64,000 nt of DNA from contig JAEDED010000012.1 of assembly GCA_016293495.1 (NCBI GenBank), positions 1 through 64,000 of the forward strand, written 5' to 3'. Positions 33,572-41,021 of the stretch are shown here, in pieces. Origin of the DNA: Treponema sp. GTDB lineage: Bacteria > Spirochaetota > Spirochaetia > Treponematales > Treponemataceae. Each line of letters starts with the position of its first letter. Within the stretch, counting starts at the first letter, position 1. Position numbers and translations under genes: made by a program. The notes beneath the pieces were generated by a model, which was given only the letters and a program-made list of their open reading frames with translations, was not told the origin of the DNA and did no database searches.

Positions 33572-34174
33572 ATGGCATTAAATGTTAATCTTGATGATCA
33601 ATTAACAGTTGGTTTTGTTCGTGGACCACATGGTCTTACGGGTGAATTTAAAGTAGAAAGTGCTTCTGGTTATTACGAGCATATTGAAGCGTTAAAAGAA
33701 GTTACTTTAAGGAATGGAGAACAGACAAAGGGATTCAAAGTTGAATCTGCTAAAGCTGGTAATTCAACCTTATATATGAAACTTGAGGGCATTAATACCC
33801 CCGAAGAAGCTAGAAAGTTCAACGGATGGGATATTAGGGTTTCTCGTAAGTTTGCAGCACCTTTGGCGAAAGACGAATGGTACATTGCAGACTTGATTAA
33901 ATGTACTCTCATTTATGAGGGTAAAGACGGATTGGCCGGTAAAGAAACCGGACCTTTTGAAATAGGTACTATTACAGACGTATTGGAAGGCGGAGCAGGT
34001 GATCTCTTAGAGGTTTCCCTTTCCGAGAGTTGCAATATTCTGGAAGATAATATCAAGTTAACATCTTCGGGCAAACCCCGTAAGGTATTAGTTCCTCTCA
34101 ACAAGGAACATATAGGAAAAGTTGATATGAAAACCGGAACAATACAGCTGATGCACCTCTGGATTCTGGAGTAA
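33572..34174 (+). CDS. rimM: Ribosome maturation factor RimM
   Basis: RimM helps 16S rRNA processing and 30S head assembly by binding S19. The 200-residue protein has the N-terminal RimM barrel (VGFVRGPHGLTGEFKVES) and a C-terminal PRC barrel beginning EWYIADLIKC. VLVPLNKEHIGKVD near the end is typical. It starts 8 nt after khpA with no visible Shine-Dalgarno, so translation is probably coupled. It is about 20 residues longer than E. coli RimM. Confidence 0.93.
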   Translation: MALNVNLDDQLTVGFVRGPHGLTGEFKVESASGYYEHIEALKEVTLRNGEQTKGFKVESAKAGNSTLYMKLEGINTPEEARKFNGWDIRVSRKFAAPLAKDEWYIADLIKCTLIYEGKDGLAGKETGPFEIGTITDVLEGGAGDLLEVSLSESCNILEDNIKLTSSGKPRKVLVPLNKEHIGKVDMKTGTIQLMHLWILE

Positions 34175-34178
34175 TTCC

Positions 34179-34955
34179 ATGAAATTTACAGTGCTGACCT
34201 TATTTCCTCAGATACCACAGGCGTTTTTTGAAAACTCAATCATGGCCAAGGCGGTAGAAAAGGGAATTATTGCCTACGATCTGGTGAATATCAGAGATTT
34301 TGCTACTGATAAGCACCATACTTGTGATGACAGTCCGTATGGAGGAGGCGCAGGGCAGTTAATGATGACTGAGCCTCTGGGACGCGCGCTTGACAGTGTA
34401 AAAGCTTCCAAAAAGCATGTTATTTATGTAACGCCCGGCGGAAAGCAGTTTACGCAAAGTAAAGCGCTGGAACTTAGTCGTAAAGATGAACTTGTAATTA
34501 TCTGTGGAAGATATGAAGGTATTGACCAGCGGATAATTGATTACTACGTTGACGATGAGATTTCAATCGGAGACTATGTAATGTCCAGTGGAGAAGTGAG
34601 TGCAACGGTTATTATCGATACAGTGTATCGTTTGATAGACGGAGTAATCAGTTCAGAAAGTCTGGATGAAGAAAGTTTTAGCGACGGACTTTTGGAGTAT
34701 CCGCAGTACACACGTCCACCAGTGTACAAAGACATGGAAGTTCCGGATGTTTTGTTATCCGGCAACCACGAAAAAATCCGAAAGTGGCGGCTGAAAAAGC
34801 GCCTTGAAAAAACTTTGGCTAACAGACCAGATCTGATCATGCAGGCCAGGTTAAAAGGACAGCTCACTTCAGAAGCCGAACAGATGATTGAGGAAATAAC
34901 AAATCAGGCAAGCTTAAAAGCAAGCCTTAAAAAGAGAAAGCGAAAATCGAAGTAA
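34179..34955 (+). CDS. trmD: tRNA (guanine-N1)-methyltransferase TrmD
   Basis: TrmD methylates G37 of tRNAs with SAM. The 258-residue SPOUT enzyme has a deep trefoil knot. HHTCDDSPYGGGAGQLMM, IYVTPGGKQF, IICGRYEGIDQRII and SIGDYVMSSGE are the SAM-pocket motifs. It starts 4 nt after rimM. Its C terminus is basic (KASLKKRKRKSK), which may aid tRNA binding. Confidence 0.97.
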   Translation: MKFTVLTLFPQIPQAFFENSIMAKAVEKGIIAYDLVNIRDFATDKHHTCDDSPYGGGAGQLMMTEPLGRALDSVKASKKHVIYVTPGGKQFTQSKALELSRKDELVIICGRYEGIDQRIIDYYVDDEISIGDYVMSSGEVSATVIIDTVYRLIDGVISSESLDEESFSDGLLEYPQYTRPPVYKDMEVPDVLLSGNHEKIRKWRLKKRLEKTLANRPDLIMQARLKGQLTSEAEQMIEEITNQASLKASLKKRKRKSK

Positions 34956-34980
34956 CTAACTCTTGTTACTGGAGACTATA

Positions 34981-35415
34981 ATGGATCTTATTAAGACAAT
35001 TGAAGAACAGCAGAAACGTGCTGGTGCACAGCCATTCAATATTGGTGATACAGTTGCAGTTTACTTCAAAATCATTGAAGGTAAAACAGAACGTATCCAG
35101 AAATTTGAAGGCCTCGTAATCGCTATGAAAAACGCAGGCGCTAGAAAAACATTCACAGTTCGCAAAAACTCTTTCGGAGTTGGTGTAGAACGTGTATTCC
35201 CTTATGAATCACCAAGAATCGTAAAGGTAGATGTTACTCGTCCTGGTAAAGTTCGCCGTGCTAAACTCTATTACATCCGTGATAAAGTTGGTAAGGGAGC
35301 TAAAGTTAAGGAACTCCTCGGAGCTGCTGCTACTGAAGCTATGAACGCTCGTAACGCTGCTGCTGACGCTGCTGCTGCAGCTAAAGAAGCACCTGCTGCT
35401 GAAGAAAACAAATAA
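34981..35415 (+). CDS. rplS: 50S ribosomal protein L19 with Ala-rich tail
   Basis: L19 lies at the subunit interface. The core (about 1-115) has FNIGDTVAVYFKIIEGKTER, IQKFEGLVIA and RVFPYESPRI, then RRAKLYYIRDKVGKGAKVKE. A further 30 residues, nearly all Ala with some Lys and Glu, are added compared with E. coli (115). ATG 34981 follows GGAGA and matches the family start; an in-frame upstream start at 34963 is not supported. A terminator follows directly. Confidence 0.97.
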   Translation: MDLIKTIEEQQKRAGAQPFNIGDTVAVYFKIIEGKTERIQKFEGLVIAMKNAGARKTFTVRKNSFGVGVERVFPYESPRIVKVDVTRPGKVRRAKLYYIRDKVGKGAKVKELLGAAATEAMNARNAAADAAAAAKEAPAAEENK

Positions 35416-35421
35416 ATAAAG

Positions 35422-35454
35422 TAAGGCCGGTGTTTAACATCGGTCTTATTTTTT
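35422..35454 (+). terminator. Terminator of the rpsP-rplS operon
   Basis: A 12-bp stem with two G-U pairs, 35422-35433 with 35437-35448, around a 3-nt loop and followed by six T. Confidence 0.85.
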
Positions 35455-35487
35455 GTAACAGACAACGTTTGTTGCAAGTTTAACCGA

Positions 35488-36636
35488 ATGAATAATACAA
35501 ACAGTATTTACATACATTCACAGACTGCCCTCCCTAAAGAGTATTCAAATCTCATTAAGGAGGGCAGTTCTGTTTTAGTCCGTATTCTAAAAGATTCAGG
35601 TAACGGAAAATACATCGCATCTTTTGGCGGTGGCCGATATCAGATCACTTCAAAAGAAAAGCTTGTTCCCGGTTCTACATTTATGGCAAAGGTCTCAATT
35701 CAGAACGGAAAGCTTAACCTTGCAAAAATTCAAAATCAGGCACAAACTCAAAATCTCCAGAACCAGAATGCTCTCCAGAACCAGCAGGCTGACAAACCGG
35801 TCGTGCAGAGTTCAAATGTAATGTCTAGTCAGGTTGCAGAATTGCTTGCAAGTCTTGGACTTCCAGCCGACAATGTTTCAAAAATGCTGGTCCAGACCCT
35901 TGTCGGTTCCGGGGCAAAGATAAATCTTGAAAAGCTTAACAAAGCCCGTAATGCCGCAATGAATTTTCCGGGCCAGGAAGAAGAAGCGTGTGAGGCAGCT
36001 TTAATCCTTCTCGACAAAGGAATCGCACCGACAGTTGAAAATATCCGCGATGTAATGACAGGTTTTGGATTATCAGAAGAGGTGGATAAAAATTCCCGAG
36101 ACCTTGATATAAAAGAAAAATCAAACGCAGAAATTGAAGAGATTGCTTCTGAGCTAAAGGAATTTTTTAAGTCTCTCACTGAAGATAAAAAATTGCCGCA
36201 CGGATTTTTAACAGTGTTTAATCATCTTGCTTGCAACACTGACTGTGATAAAGAAAAAAATAGCGGCAGTTCTGAAAGAATGCACTGGGTGATAATTCCT
36301 TTTGAATTTGGATTTAACAGACACGAAAAGCCCGTAAATGGTAATGGAGTTTTTAGAGTATTTTTTAATTTAAAAGAAAATTTTGTTAAAAAATTGGTAA
36401 TTAATTTTATTATTGATGGAAAAATGTGGACATTTGTGGTAACTTTTAAAGGAGAAAAGTTGGAAAGGCTTAAGTTTTCTCACAGTCCGCAATTTGATGA
36501 AGAAAAAAACACCAGGTTGAAGGTTGAACTTGAGGAATATTTTGAAAATGTTCCTGTTGAACAGGTTTTAACTGATAACCTTGCAGGTTTTGCAAGCGGT
36601 GATATTCTGCTTTCTTTGGCAAAGGGGTATGCATGA
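35488..36636 (+). CDS. FliK-like protein (YlqG type)
   Basis: The 382-residue protein has an N-terminal module (MNNTNSIYIHSQ to about 70) resembling the start of hook-length-control-like proteins, an Asn/Gln-rich linker (about 85-110), a helical middle, and a C-terminal domain (about 265-382) with HWVIIPFEFGF and LKENFVKKLVINFII. It is followed, with a 4-nt overlap, by a FlhB C-terminal-like gene. This pair downstream of rplS resembles ylqG-ylqH of Bacillus. A direct role in hook length is not shown. A strong inverted repeat lies early in the coding sequence. Confidence 0.6.
   Translation: MNNTNSIYIHSQTALPKEYSNLIKEGSSVLVRILKDSGNGKYIASFGGGRYQITSKEKLVPGSTFMAKVSIQNGKLNLAKIQNQAQTQNLQNQNALQNQQADKPVVQSSNVMSSQVAELLASLGLPADNVSKMLVQTLVGSGAKINLEKLNKARNAAMNFPGQEEEACEAALILLDKGIAPTVENIRDVMTGFGLSEEVDKNSRDLDIKEKSNAEIEEIASELKEFFKSLTEDKKLPHGFLTVFNHLACNTDCDKEKNSGSSERMHWVIIPFEFGFNRHEKPVNGNGVFRVFFNLKENFVKKLVINFIIDGKMWTFVVTFKGEKLERLKFSHSPQFDEEKNTRLKVELEEYFENVPVEQVLTDNLAGFASGDILLSLAKGYA
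35524..35568 (+). repeat. Inverted repeat inside the FliK-like gene
   Basis: Arms of 14 bp with one mismatch, 35524-35537 and 35555-35568 (core ACTGCCCTCC/GGAGGGCAGT), around a 17-nt loop and followed by TCTGTTTT. In mRNA it would form a GC-rich hairpin with a short U-run about 40 nt after the start codon. Confidence 0.6.
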
Positions 36637-36881
36637 TGCACGAGAAAAAAGCTGTTGCATTAAAATATCCTGAAGGCGCAGAAGCACCATTTATTACCGT
36701 TACGGCAAAAGGAGAACTTGCACAGAAGGTTCTGGATATTGCAAAGGATAATGATATTGCAGTAGTTCAAAATAATGAACTTACAGAATTCTTGAGTGTT
36801 CAAGAAATTGGAACTTGTGTTCCAGAAAATGTGTGGCCTGTTCTTGCGAAGATTTTTGCATTTGTGATGCAGAACTCGTAA
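36633..36881 (+). CDS. FlhB/YscU C-terminal-domain-like export switch protein (YlqH type)
   Basis: The 82-residue protein corresponds only to the part of FlhB after the NPTH autocleavage site: KKAVALKYPEGAEAPFITV, AKGELAQKVLDIAKDND and IAVVQNNELTEFL. FlhB-C interacts with FliK and export substrates. Stand-alone copies (YlqH) occur next to FliK-like genes in Firmicutes and spirochaetes. The NPTH motif itself is absent, so it would not self-cleave. It overlaps the FliK-like stop (ATGA). Confidence 0.82.
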   Translation: MMHEKKAVALKYPEGAEAPFITVTAKGELAQKVLDIAKDNDIAVVQNNELTEFLSVQEIGTCVPENVWPVLAKIFAFVMQNS

Positions 36882-36903
36882 GTCAACTTATCGGAGTGTT
36901 GAT

Positions 36904-37221
36904 ATGCCAAATTTTCAAAAAGTAAATTGTTCTGATATTAAGCTTGGAATGAGATTCACAATGCCGGTCTTTTTTGATGACGGAAAAAATATGTTCCTGG
37001 CAAAGAAAAGAACTGTAAAAAAGTATCACTTAAACGCTATTTCTCAGTGGAAACTTTCTTATCTTCTGACAGCCGGAGCTGTTATAGAAGATACAGATGA
37101 TCAAATGGAAAAAGATTTTGCAGGTTTCGCAAAAGCTAATTTTGACAATCCGACAGATGTAGAAAGTCTTGATGATTTTGACGATGTTGGAGAATTGGAA
37201 GAATTAGAGGAACTTGACTAA
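36904..37221 (+). CDS. Small acidic protein resembling the N-terminal region of treponemal HD-GYP proteins
   Basis: The 105-residue protein starts VNCSDIKLGMRFTMPVFFDD, then FLAKKRTVKKYHLNAISQW and LLTAGAVI. This pattern is similar to the short domain before HD-GYP phosphodiesterases in spirochaetes (a memory-based comparison). Here it stands alone. The last 25 residues are almost all Asp, Glu and Leu. GGAG precedes the ATG. Its stop overlaps yraN by 8 nt. Function unknown. Confidence 0.6.
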   Translation: MPNFQKVNCSDIKLGMRFTMPVFFDDGKNMFLAKKRTVKKYHLNAISQWKLSYLLTAGAVIEDTDDQMEKDFAGFAKANFDNPTDVESLDDFDDVGELEELEELD

Positions 37222-37669
37222 TTCCCTAGACTCAAACAAAACAGCAAACTCAACTCAAAAACAGAAAACGAACCGTAAAAAAAACTGGTCTGACGAATTA
37301 AATACTAAAGCCAGAAAACAGATCGGAAATTCCGGAGAAATCAGAGCCTGCGAATATCTGAAAGCCTGTGGTTACGAAATTGTTGATACAAATTTCAGAA
37401 CCCGCACGGGCGAGATTGATATAATTGCATTTCGTGATAATACAATCATATTTGTAGAAGTAAAAACACTGCTTCTGGCTAATCCTGAAGTTCTCGCTAA
37501 AGAATTAAACCAACAAAAACGCAAAAGAATTGTAGAAACCTCTAAATATTTTCTTACAAAACATCGACAATATAGTAACAGCTTTGTTAGATTCGATGTT
37601 GTTGTAATTGATATGCCGGGATATCCGTCGGTATATCATATAGAAAATGCGTTTTTGGAGTTTTCGTGA
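37214..37669 (+). CDS. YraN/UPF0102 nuclease-fold protein
   Basis: The 151-residue protein has a basic N terminus and a restriction-endonuclease-like core: GNSGEIRACEYLKACGYEI, NFRTRTGEIDIIAFRD and TIIFVEVK, giving E, D and ExK metal-site residues. Biochemical role of YraN is not settled. The start is taken as TTG at 37214, inside the preceding gene, with GAGG just upstream; no ATG or GTG fits better. Conserved neighbour of the rplS region in many bacteria. Confidence 0.88.
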   Translation: MTNSLDSNKTANSTQKQKTNRKKNWSDELNTKARKQIGNSGEIRACEYLKACGYEIVDTNFRTRTGEIDIIAFRDNTIIFVEVKTLLLANPEVLAKELNQQKRKRIVETSKYFLTKHRQYSNSFVRFDVVVIDMPGYPSVYHIENAFLEFS

Positions 37670-37866
37670 TGGTTGCAGTAGAAACAGTTGCACCTTGTAT
37701 TGAAATTGCGAAGGAAGAACCAGTAGAAATTTTATCCCCAAAAGTGTTAGAATTGCGTAATAAGATTCATGATGAAGAATATTTAAATAATGCAATTCAA
37801 CGAATCGCTCAAGTTATAAGCAAAAAACTTGTAGAGAACCCTGAAGAGTTAAAATTATCAAGCTAG
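37669..37866 (+). CDS. Small FlgM-like protein
   Basis: The 65-residue protein ends with SPKVLELRNKIHDEEYLNN followed by AIQRIAQVISKKL. This fits the FlgM pattern (V..LR..I..GEY......IA..I), the anti-sigma factor that binds FliA. It also has a short disordered-looking N terminus, as FlgM does. ATG 37669 overlaps the yraN stop (GTG at 37666 is also possible). Context with FliK-like and FlhB-C genes agrees. Similarity is weak, so the function is a suggestion. Confidence 0.45.
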   Translation: MVAVETVAPCIEIAKEEPVEILSPKVLELRNKIHDEEYLNNAIQRIAQVISKKLVENPEELKLSS

Positions 37867-37921
37867 TTCTTTGAACGGAATTTTTTCTCATGGGTAATCG
37901 AAATTTATATGGAGATAAAAC

Positions 37922-38428
37922 ATGGGAAGAAATGACCGTCGCAATCGACACCACAGAAACAATAACAATCAGAATAATCCTAATAATCAGTCTAATCAGA
38001 ATAACCAGCCTAATCAGAATAATCATTCTAACCAGCAGAAATTCAATCAGAACAATAAACCAAAAATTTCTCTAGAGGAATTACAGGAAAACCAGCACAA
38101 AGAAGCTGCTATCTGTGAATTTAAAAGCCGTCAGGTAATCTGTTCAAAATGCGGTCAGCAGATTCAGGATATGACAAGTGCAATCAGCGATGCTGACGGA
38201 AAACCAATGCACTTTGACTGTGTTCTTGAGAGCCTTAAGGCAAAAGAAAACATGCTTCCTGGTCAGCAGATGACTTACATCGGTAACGGAAGGTTTGCTG
38301 TCGTAACATTCGAAAACCCAAGAGACCTTAAGAAATTCAAGATTGAAAAAATTATTGAATACGAAGATAAATCCAAACCGATTGAATGGCGTGATGAAAT
38401 GGCAGGGCTTTACAGTCAGACCAAGTAA
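37922..38428 (+). CDS. Asn/Gln-rich protein with a CxxC...HxxC zinc-site pattern
   Basis: The 168-residue protein has an N-terminal 48-residue stretch made mostly of Asn, Gln, Pro and Arg, very low in complexity. A compact domain follows with ICSKCGQQIQD and MHFDCVLE (Cys-x2-Cys, then His-x2-Cys, a likely zinc site). Next comes a strand-rich end, YIGNGRFAVVTFENPRDLKKF. GGAGATAAAAC precedes the ATG. I do not recognise a named family. The basic disordered tail could bind RNA or DNA. Confidence 0.75.
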   Translation: MGRNDRRNRHHRNNNNQNNPNNQSNQNNQPNQNNHSNQQKFNQNNKPKISLEELQENQHKEAAICEFKSRQVICSKCGQQIQDMTSAISDADGKPMHFDCVLESLKAKENMLPGQQMTYIGNGRFAVVTFENPRDLKKFKIEKIIEYEDKSKPIEWRDEMAGLYSQTK

Positions 38429-38439
38429 ATTTAAAGGTA

Positions 38440-38468
38440 TTGAATTTTTTTGCTAATTTCTATACTAT
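38440..38468 (+). promoter_or_regulatory. tRNA-Leu promoter
   Basis: TTGAAT (38440-38445), a 17-nt spacer and TACTAT (38463-38468; the shifted TATACT at 38461 is an alternative). It lies just upstream of the tRNA. Confidence 0.5.
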
Positions 38469-38478
38469 ATATTTCGTC

Positions 38479-38566
38479 GCCGGGATGGTGGAATAGGTAG
38501 ACACAAGGGACTTAAAATCCCTCGGCAATTTAAACGGCCGTGCCAGTTCGATTCTGGTTCCCGGCA
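38479..38566 (+). tRNA. tRNA-Leu (UAA)
   Basis: The 88-nt gene folds as a class II tRNA. The acceptor GCCGGGA pairs with TCCCGGC (38559-38565), with A73 at 38566. The anticodon stem GGGA/TCCC encloses loop CTTAAAA with anticodon TAA. A long variable arm (CTCGGCAA...GGCCG type) and the T loop TTCGATT are present. The 3' CCA is not encoded. A terminator follows after 1 nt. Confidence 0.96.
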
Positions 38567-38567
38567 A

Positions 38568-38604
38568 AAAAAAGACTTTCGTCAATCGAAAGTCTTTTTT
38601 TTAT
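38568..38604 (+). terminator. Terminator after tRNA-Leu
   Basis: A perfect 14-bp stem (38568-38581 with 38587-38600) with a 5-nt loop; T-run on the plus strand and A-run on the other side, so it may also stop minus-strand transcription. Confidence 0.9.
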
Positions 38605-38631
38605 GCAAATATAATTTTGGCAAGAGTTCAG

Positions 38632-38790
38632 TTTGCCGGTATTCAGTTTATTGACGGCGTTCAGATTGCCGGATGCTAAGCGCAGTGCTGGATGCTGAGC
38701 GCAGTGCTGGATGCTGAGCGCAGTGCTGGATGCTGAGCGCAGTGCTGGATGCTAAGCGCAGTGCTGGATGATGGAATCATCCCCGGCAAA
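38632..38790. repeat. Five 19-bp tandem repeats enclosed by an inverted repeat
   Basis: Five head-to-tail 19-bp units (38671-38689, 38690-38708, 38709-38727, 38728-38746, 38747-38765) share GGATGCTRAGCGCAGTGCT. The outer two have A and the inner three G at position 8. Each unit contains the near-palindrome AGCGCAGTGCT. A 7-bp hairpin (GGATGAT/ATCATCC, 38766-38782) ends the array. TTTGCCGG (38632-38639) and CCGGCAAA (38783-38790) bracket the whole block. No spacer-repeat alternation exists, so it is not CRISPR. The 583-nt gap between the genes at 38428 and 39012 holds the tRNA, this array and a small ORF. Confidence 0.85.
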
Positions 38791-38804
38791 TTGATGGCGG
38801 AAAA

Positions 38805-38954
38805 TTAGAAGAGGCTTCCGAGAGAATCGAGAGCGTTGTCTAATTCTTTAAGGCTCTTGTCTAATTCTTTTCCAACATCTTTGAGGGCTTTGTCATATTC
38901 TGAACCAACATCTTTGAGCGCTTTGTCATAATCAGCGCCGTTGAAGAAAATCAA
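38805..38954 (-). CDS. Possible 49-residue protein with 11-residue repeats
   Basis: A minus-strand frame of 49 codons begins at TTG and ends at TAA. It contains two exact copies of YDKALKDVG two residues apart, then LDKSLKELDNALDSLGSLF. This gives an amphipathic helix with an 11-then-7 residue period. Codon use fits real genes. However, no ATG and no Shine-Dalgarno precede it, and an in-frame TAA lies just upstream. It sits 57 nt downstream of the MCP gene on the same strand. It could be a small gene or the 3' remnant of a longer one. Confidence 0.4.
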   Translation of the reverse strand: MIFFNGADYDKALKDVGSEYDKALKDVGKELDKSLKELDNALDSLGSLF

Positions 38955-39011
38955 TGTTGCTGATTAATAAGTGCTGGTGAAATATTTTCAACATTACTGA
39001 AATATTATCGA

Positions 39012-40841
39012 TTAATCACGCCTTGTTTTGAAAACGTGAATAATGTCTACTAATTTGTTTGCGTTGGAACTGAGTTCCTCGGCCATTGCGGCAAGCTCTT
39101 CTGCGGCGCTTGCGTTCTGCTGTGTAATTGTGTCAAGCTGCATTACTGCAGAGGTAACCTGATTTGCTCCGGTATCCTGTTCTTTACATGCAACAGAAAT
39201 TTCATCGATGAGTTCTGTTGTCTTTTCGATCTTTGGAAGAACGCCGTTGATTTTTTCTCCGGCATGTTCAGATTTTGTAAGTGAAACTTCTGAAAGTTCA
39301 ACGATTTCTTTTGCTGACTTCTGACTGCGTTCTGCAAGTTTACGAACTTCACCGGCAACGACTGCAAATCCTTTTCCGGCTTCGCCAGCGCGGGCTGCTT
39401 CGATAGCGGCGTTAAGGGCAAGAAGATTTGTCTGACTTGCAATACTCTGGATTTCCTGGATTTTAAGTGAAATTTCGCGAACCGCTTCAACGGCTTCGTT
39501 AACGACATTTACTGTTTCTGAACTTTCTGTTGCTGTGTCTGCGGCAAGCTGGTCTGTGGTTCCTGCGTTGTCAGCAGTCTGACGGATGTTTGAAGCCATC
39601 TGTTCGAGGGTTGCACTCATTTCTTCTGTTTCTGCAGCCTGTTCTGAAGCACCGGCAGAAATAGCCTGACTTGAGTTACTGATCTGTTCAGCGCCTGAAA
39701 GAACTTGGTTTGCAGTGTCATTAATTCTAAGAACGATGTTGTTGAGAAGTTCAAGGAATGTATTTGTATCTTCTGAAAGGTGTGCAAATTCATCATTACC
39801 TTTTACAGGAAGACGATATGTTAAGTCTGCTTCTCCACTTGTAAGATTTTTGATTGCAAGTGAAACTTTCTTTAATGGAGTAAGAATTTTTTTCGAAAGA
39901 ATAAAGGCAACAAGAATCATAAAGATGATTGTAAGGATTATGATTTCGATCATAAGAGGTCCAAAGATTGTTGCTTTAAGGACATCTGATACTTCGAGAG
40001 TTTTTCCTACGTAGATGGTTGTAAGGTATTCGCCTTTGAGATTCTTTACAGGAAAATAGGTTGCGATTGTTGATTTTCCGTTGATGACAGTTTTGTACGA
40101 ATAAGGTTCACCTGTTTCTTTTGTTTTTAAAATGGGAGTTGGGTCTTCAATCTTTGTTCCCTGCATGCCGTCAAGAGTAGTAACGACATGTGTTTCGCCG
40201 TCAAATACTGTTACGTCGCAGCCTGTATATTTGCTTGCTTTAACTATAAAGTCTTCTGAAGAAATTACTTCAATAACTGCAAGGGCTGCAATAACTTTTT
40301 TTCCGCGTTTGATAGGAACGAGCGCTGTTCCGTAAAGATATGGTCCGATTTTTTCGAGATTCAATGTAGGTTTGTCTTTGAGGGCATCGGCAACAATTGC
40401 AGGATTTCTTACGATGCCGTATTTTGCATCAGAAATCTGTTCGCCTTCATCGCCACAGATGATGACTTTGTCAGCGCCCAGAAGTTCAACGGCGTCTTTA
40501 CAGATTTTATCTGCAAGTGATTTAGTAAGACGGCTGTCTTCGAGAATGAACTCACAGGTTGAACGGGTCTGTTTTGCAATACGGTCAACTGTATCAAGCT
40601 CTTCCTGGATTTCTGAAAGAATAATTTCTGTCTGCTGTTCTGTGTCGGCTTTGAAATATGACTGAAGGCCTGAATCAATTCCTGCAGAAACTGTAATACA
40701 GATTGATGTAGCATAAAAAATGATTAAAAGTGCAAATGCAATAAGAACGAATTTTGCAACGGAAGTCTGCTTTTTTCCGTTTGTTGAAAATGATTTTTTT
40801 AAATTGTTAAAAAACTGTTTAATATTTTTGAATACTTTCAT
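39012..40841 (-). CDS. Methyl-accepting chemotaxis protein
   Basis: The 609-residue receptor has a membrane helix at about 28-54, a periplasmic Cache-like ligand domain (about 60-285), a second helix (about 290-315), HAMP (to about 370) and a signalling domain. The hairpin tip SIASQTNLLALNAAIEAARAGE is nearly invariant and would bind CheA and CheW. GEVRKLAERSQKSAKEI follows. No C-terminal CheR-binding pentapeptide is seen. GGAGAT precedes the ATG. Ligand unknown. Confidence 0.95.
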   Translation of the reverse strand: MKVFKNIKQFFNNLKKSFSTNGKKQTSVAKFVLIAFALLIIFYATSICITVSAGIDSGLQSYFKADTEQQTEIILSEIQEELDTVDRIAKQTRSTCEFILEDSRLTKSLADKICKDAVELLGADKVIICGDEGEQISDAKYGIVRNPAIVADALKDKPTLNLEKIGPYLYGTALVPIKRGKKVIAALAVIEVISSEDFIVKASKYTGCDVTVFDGETHVVTTLDGMQGTKIEDPTPILKTKETGEPYSYKTVINGKSTIATYFPVKNLKGEYLTTIYVGKTLEVSDVLKATIFGPLMIEIIILTIIFMILVAFILSKKILTPLKKVSLAIKNLTSGEADLTYRLPVKGNDEFAHLSEDTNTFLELLNNIVLRINDTANQVLSGAEQISNSSQAISAGASEQAAETEEMSATLEQMASNIRQTADNAGTTDQLAADTATESSETVNVVNEAVEAVREISLKIQEIQSIASQTNLLALNAAIEAARAGEAGKGFAVVAGEVRKLAERSQKSAKEIVELSEVSLTKSEHAGEKINGVLPKIEKTTELIDEISVACKEQDTGANQVTSAVMQLDTITQQNASAAEELAAMAEELSSNANKLVDIIHVFKTRRD

Positions 40842-40894
40842 ATCTCCATTTTATCACTATAACAGGGAATTTTCTATTAAAAAGAACAGGTTAT

Positions 40895-40923
40895 TTTAAC
40901 TGTAGACATAATTATGTTAAGAT
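40895..40923 (+). promoter_or_regulatory. Possible promoter of the M18 aminopeptidase gene
   Basis: TTTAAC (40895-40900), a 17-nt spacer and TAAGAT (40918-40923). It leaves a leader of about 90 nt with no evident structure. Confidence 0.35.
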
Positions 40924-41021
40924 CAGGTTATTCCAAATTGAAGTAACTTACGATAAAATAAAAACGTAGGATTTACAGAAAAACAAGTTTATTAAAACGA
41001 TTTTACAGAAAAGAGGTTTTT

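Noticed and set aside
38671..38765. Tandem repeats considered as a CRISPR array
   Set aside because: The 19-bp units are directly adjacent with no spacers, and no cas genes are present.
38479..38790. tRNA-Leu as an integration site of a genomic island
   Set aside because: No integrase and no second copy of the tRNA 3' end were seen nearby.
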